Source: Chondrosia reniformis (lineage: Eukaryota > Porifera > Demospongiae > Chondrillida > Chondrillidae). From it: DNA of 64,000 nucleotides. The position numbers were made by a program, and so were the translations under genes. How positions within the stretch are numbered: the stretch's first letter is position 1; every line of letters begins with the position of its first letter. Below the pieces are notes generated by a model. The model did not search any database, was not told where the DNA came from, and saw only the letters and a program-made list of their open reading frames with translations. The DNA lies in NCBI GenBank assembly GCA_947172415.1, contig OX359192.1, positions 3,102,501 through 3,166,500 of the forward strand. The letters run 5' to 3'. Positions 60,204 through 64,000 of the stretch are shown here, piece after piece.

Positions 60204-60212
60204 AATTGTGTG

Positions 60213-60466
60213 TAATTGTTGTAATAACTAGTTATATTTACTAGTTGTATGTACTAGTTGTATGTACTATTTATATGTACTAATTATATGTAGTAGTTGT
60301 GTGTACTAGTTATATGTACTGGTTGTATGTACTATTTATATGTACTAGTTGTATGAACTAGTTGTAGGTTCTAGTACTGGTTATACCAGGTATAGGTACT
60401 AGATGTATGGACTAGTTGTATGTACTACTTGTATGTACTAGTTGAATGTACTAGTTGTATATACTC
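60213..60466 (+). repeat. 13-bp minisatellite, sense
   Basis: A short block separating the MITE-like element from LINE copy B; the equivalent interval in the other block (28119-29583) is longer and holds an extra insert. Confidence 0.9.
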
Positions 60467-61637
60467 GAAACGGAATAGAACTAGAAATGGAAATGTGGCT
60501 AAAGACAGATGCCTCACAAAATAGTATACGAGAATGGAGGAGAGTGGAATGTGAGCTCCGGGAGGCTCAGACTGAAAGTAAAAAGTAACCTATTAGATAG
60601 GTCTCACCAGGATTCATACCACAGACAAATCACCAATAGGGAGTCTTATGTATGGCTTTCTGAGGGGACACTCAGACCTCAAACTGACACTCTGATTCTC
60701 ACAGCCCAATTTAAGATGATGTGCTGCACATTAGGTGGTACCAAAACAGGAATTCTAGCCTCCTAATGTACACAGAATGTGGAAAGTCTATGGAAACAGT
60801 CAAACACATACTAAACATGTGTGAGCCAAAGGGATTTTCTCTCTAGAAAGAAAGGCATGACCGGGCAATATTGATACTGTTGTGGAGATTGTTGAAAGAA
60901 TATGGATTCAATCAGGAATAGCCCTGGTACAAACTAGAAGCAAAACCAGTCTATGAGAATAGGTCTGTCAAAATCTTGTGGGATCTTAGCATCCCTACAG
61001 ATGAAGAAATGATAGAGAGAAGGCCTGACTTAATGCTTGAGGATCGGCTATGTAAGTCCATCTTCATTATTGAGATGTCAGATCCCACTGACAGCCATAT
61101 TAATGGAAGATGGCAAGAGAAGTTCCAAAAGTACCAGAAGCTGACGGCTGATATGAGGAAACAATTTAGGGGCTACGAATTAAGGTAGTCCTGATGATAA
61201 TTGGTGCTTTGGGGTGGTCAATACGCTCGTGGAAGACCTTAGGGGAATTCCAAAGCTGTCAAAAGGTGCAGTAGAAGTGATAAAAGCCATGTAGAGAGCT
61301 GTTCTCTGTTCGGCTGTATGGATATTGAGCCGACATCTATCTGTTGAGGGATTGCAGCCTGAACGATAAGTAATCCGGTCCCAGTCCTTGCCTGTCAACT
61401 CTGGAAAGCAGTGGTGGATTGGTGTATGGAGGTACTCCCTCCTATTATGACGGTCAACTTTGGCCAGACTTGCACTTGTCTGCTCCTCCCGGAAGAGGGC
61501 AAAGCCGAGGCTTCTGGCTAAAAACCCAAAGAATGGAAAATATTAACGACTGAGGGTTGTCCAAGCCAGATACTCCTTGCCTTAGATAACTACAGCAATA
61601 AGTAACAATGTTCTCCGTTAAGGCTTTTGTTTCTAAA
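60467..61637 (+). pseudogene. 3' fragment of RLE-type LINE (second family), copy B
   Basis: Starts at the same breakpoint as copy A (after ACTCGAA). Readable parts: NRESYVWLSEGTLRPQT (~60635); the CCHC knuckle (60770-60820) with a stop just before it; WRLLKEYGF then a TAG; and an open frame 60976-61188 with ERRPDLMLEDR, CKSIFIIEMSDPTDS and WQEKFQKYQKLTADMRKQF (RLE). The tail ends near 61370; the 3' UTR ends TTTCTAAA at 61637. Dead copy. Confidence 0.83.
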
Positions 61638-63079
61638 GTAAACTAGTTGTATGTACTAGTCATGTGCAATTCTTGTATGCACTAGTTGTATGTACTAATT
61701 GTATGTACTATTTATATGTACTCGTTATATGTGTATGTACTAGGTTTATTTACTAGTTGTATGTACTAGTTATATGTAATAGTTGTGTTTACTATATATA
61801 TGTTCTAATTTTACGTGTATGGTCTAGTTATATGTAGTAGTCGTGTGTACTAGATTTATGTACTAGTTGTGTGTATTAGTTGTAAGTACTAGTTGTATGT
61901 ACTAGTTGTGTGTACTAGTTGTATGTACATATACTAGTTATATTCACTAGTTGGGGGTTCTAGTTGATATACTAGTTGTATGTACTAGTTACTGGTTTAT
62001 GGCCTAGTTGTATTTACTAGTTGTATGAACTAGTTGTATGTACTAGTTGTGTTTACTTGATGTATGTATTAGTTACTAGTTTAATGCACTAGTTGTATGT
62101 ACTATTATTATGTACTACTTGCATGTACTAGTTGTATGTATTAGTTGCATGCACTAGTTGGATGTACCAGTTACTAGTTGTCAGTACAAGTTGTATGTAC
62201 TAGTTGTATGAATTAGTGGTATGTACTGGTTACCAATTGTATGTACTGGTTGTATGTACTAGTTGTATGTACCAGTTGTATGTACTCTGACTGGTTATAT
62301 ATAATAGTTGAAGGTCCTAGTTGTATGTACTAGTTGTATGTACCAGTTACTAGTTGTCAGTACAAGTTGTATGTACTAGTTGTATGAATTAGTGGTATGT
62401 ACTGGTTACCAATTGTATGTACTGGTTGTATGTACTAGTTGTATGTACCAGTTGTATGTACTCTGACTGGTTATATATAATAGTTGAAGGTCCTAGCTGT
62501 ATGTACTAGGTGTATGTACTAGTACTAGTTATATGCGCTAGTTGTAGGTTCTAGTTGTATATAGTAGTTGTATGGACTAGGTATTAGTTGTATGGTCTAG
62601 TTGTATTTACTAGTTGAATGTTCTAGTTGTATGTACTGGTTGTATGAACTAGTTGTAAGTACTAGTTGTATGAACTAGTTATATGTACTCATTACTAGTT
62701 GTATTTTTAATTTGTATGTAGTAGTTTTTTGTACTAGTTATATGTGCAAGTTGTATGTTTTAGTACTAGTTATATTTATTGTTGGCAATAGTTGTATGTA
62801 CTAGTTTTAAGTACTAGTTGAATGTTCTAGTAACTAGTTGTATGGTTTAGTTGTAAGTACTAGTTGTAAGTAAGAGTTATATGTACTAGTTCTATGTGCT
62901 AGTTGTATCTACTAGTTTTATGGAATAGTACTAGTTGTAGATACCCGTGGTATGTAATAGTTGTATGGACTAGTTGTGTGTACTAGTTGTATGAATTAGT
63001 TGTACGTACTAGTTATGTACTAGTTTTGTACTAGTTGTATGTAGTAGTTATATATTTGAACTGGTTGTATTTACTAGAA
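61638..63079 (+). repeat. 13-bp minisatellite, sense, with ~176-bp tandem duplication
   Basis: Degenerate units. 62166-62341 is repeated as 62342-62517 (period 176), nearly identical, including CTCTGACTGGTTATATA. The first kilobase parallels 30748-31900. No gene. Confidence 0.94.
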
Positions 63080-64000
63080 CTGGTGACCCAAAAAGTGCGA
63101 CCATCTACCGACCTATTTCATATCTCTACACAATGTACAAGGCTGTCACAGCATACGTTGCATCAGAACTACTCACTTACACCTACACTAATGATCTTTT
63201 GCCTTTGGCCCAAAGGCCCATGAGAAAAGGGAGGTGGGGCTGTGTGGACTGTCTACAGCTGGATCAAACAATCGGTCTAGATGCTAAAATTACTGGCAAG
63301 CCACTTAGTGTGGCATGGATCAATTATAAGAAGGCATATGACAGAGTCCCTCATAAGTGGGAGATGAAGGTGCTAAAAACCATCAAGTGCCCAGGTTGGA
63401 TCAGGAGGTCTATAGAGCTCTTCTCCAAACACTGGGCTACTGTGCTTGAGTTGAGGATTGCGGGGAAGGTGGTTAGGAGCACCCCTGTTAAATATAACAG
63501 GGGACTCTTCCAAGGTGACTCCTTATCGCCACTTTTCTTTTGTCTGGCCATAACTCCCATATCCCAAGTTCTAAACAGAACCAAGGGATATACCCTCTGG
63601 CATGATGGGTAAAGGAACACCATGTCACACTTTTTGTACATGGATGACCTTAAGACATATGCTGGGGGGAGGGCCTGATAAACTCAGGCAAGCCATGGAA
63701 TGTGTGGAGAAAACCTCAAATGCCATTGGCATGAGGTTTGGAGTGAGAAAGTGTGGAACAGCTCACATTCAAAAGGGGAAGGCTCTGGCTGCCCCAGACA
63801 ACCCTGAACGCAGTGAAGAATCCATAAGGAGCCTTGTAAAAGGTTTTAAGTACATAGGGCTGGAACAACTGTTTGAGGTAGATGACAGCAAGGTCAAAGC
63901 TTGCTTGATCAACCAATTGAGGAAGAGACTCCACAAAGTGTGGAGCTCTCACCTCAATGGTAAGAATGCTGCAGAAGCCTCTAACATGTTGTGTGCCTCT
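63080..64000 (+). pseudogene. RLE-type LINE (second family), reverse transcriptase part, runs off the window
   Basis: Begins inside the RT after satellite: GDPK, then (next frame) IYRPISYLYTMYKAVTAYV. The frame 63133-63612 reads LPLAQRPMRKGRWGCVDC, VAWINYKKAYDRVPHKW (motif A), GLFQGDSLSPLFFCL (motif B) and ISQVLNRTKGYTLWHDG, then a TAA where the minus-strand copy has GAA. Beyond it, FLYMDDLKTYAGG (motif C) reads on. The catalytic motif A aspartate is asparagine here (AAT at 63322-63324), so the copy is dead as well as 5'-truncated. It continues through LRKRLHKVWSSHLNGKNAAE to the window edge. Confidence 0.87.

Overview
This window is eukaryotic repeat DNA, most likely from a marine invertebrate (inference). 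It holds no bacterial-style operons, rRNA or tRNA genes. The retroelement mix (Penelope-like with GIY-YIG, restriction-like-endonuclease LINEs, a DIRS-type tyrosine-recombinase element and an APE-type LINE) is what sponge, cnidarian and mollusc genomes carry. A run of exactly 200 N at 7501-7700 is a scaffolding gap.

The matrix is a degenerate 13-bp minisatellite, consensus CTAGTTGTATGTA, so most units contain the palindrome ACTAGT. By my segment boundaries it fills about 32.7 kb, roughly half of the window. It reads in the sense direction over most of its length. It is inverted at about 4755-6150, 47470-50877 and 55268-55545. Longer units are superimposed on the 13-mer: tandem duplications of about 176, 181 and 366 bp, landmark phrases that recur kilobases apart, and an inverted duplication with arms of about 1.35 kb (4755-6100 and 8270-9611) spanning the gap.

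Layout. 1-865: decayed C-terminus of a LINE with an RLE-like domain. 1120-4788: two nearly identical Penelope-like copies, head to head. 6905-7782: AT-rich island with the gap. 13924-14165 and 15180-16383: a second Penelope-like family with an inverted 3'-end copy. 18599-19353, 27356-28118 and 59445-60203: three copies of a ~760-bp terminal-inverted-repeat element with 9-bp target duplications. 20873-23925: decayed APE-type LINE. 28984-29350, 34567-34959 and 42116-42892: unidentified hairpin-rich inserts. 29584-30747, 60467-61637, 50879-55265 and 63080-64000: four copies of a second RLE LINE; only the minus-strand copy reaches its N-terminus. 37838-41167: an unbroken gene-like ORF of about 787 native codons of unrecognised function, cut at its 3' end by satellite. 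44052-47470: a nearly full-length but decayed copy of the first RLE-type family. 48049-48684: a snap-back Penelope 3' end with a 12-bp target duplication. 55551-57888: a DIRS-type element with RNase H, tyrosine recombinase and a terminal repeat arrangement.

No pathway is encoded. The region behaves as an old satellite domain, possibly (peri)centromeric, that has absorbed transposons and then been reshuffled by segmental duplication and inversion. The most notable signals are the satellite and its higher-order structure, hammerhead-ribozyme-like cores at the 3' ends of both Penelope families, the duplicated block of terminal-inverted-repeat element plus LINE fragment, and the intact orphan ORF among otherwise broken elements.
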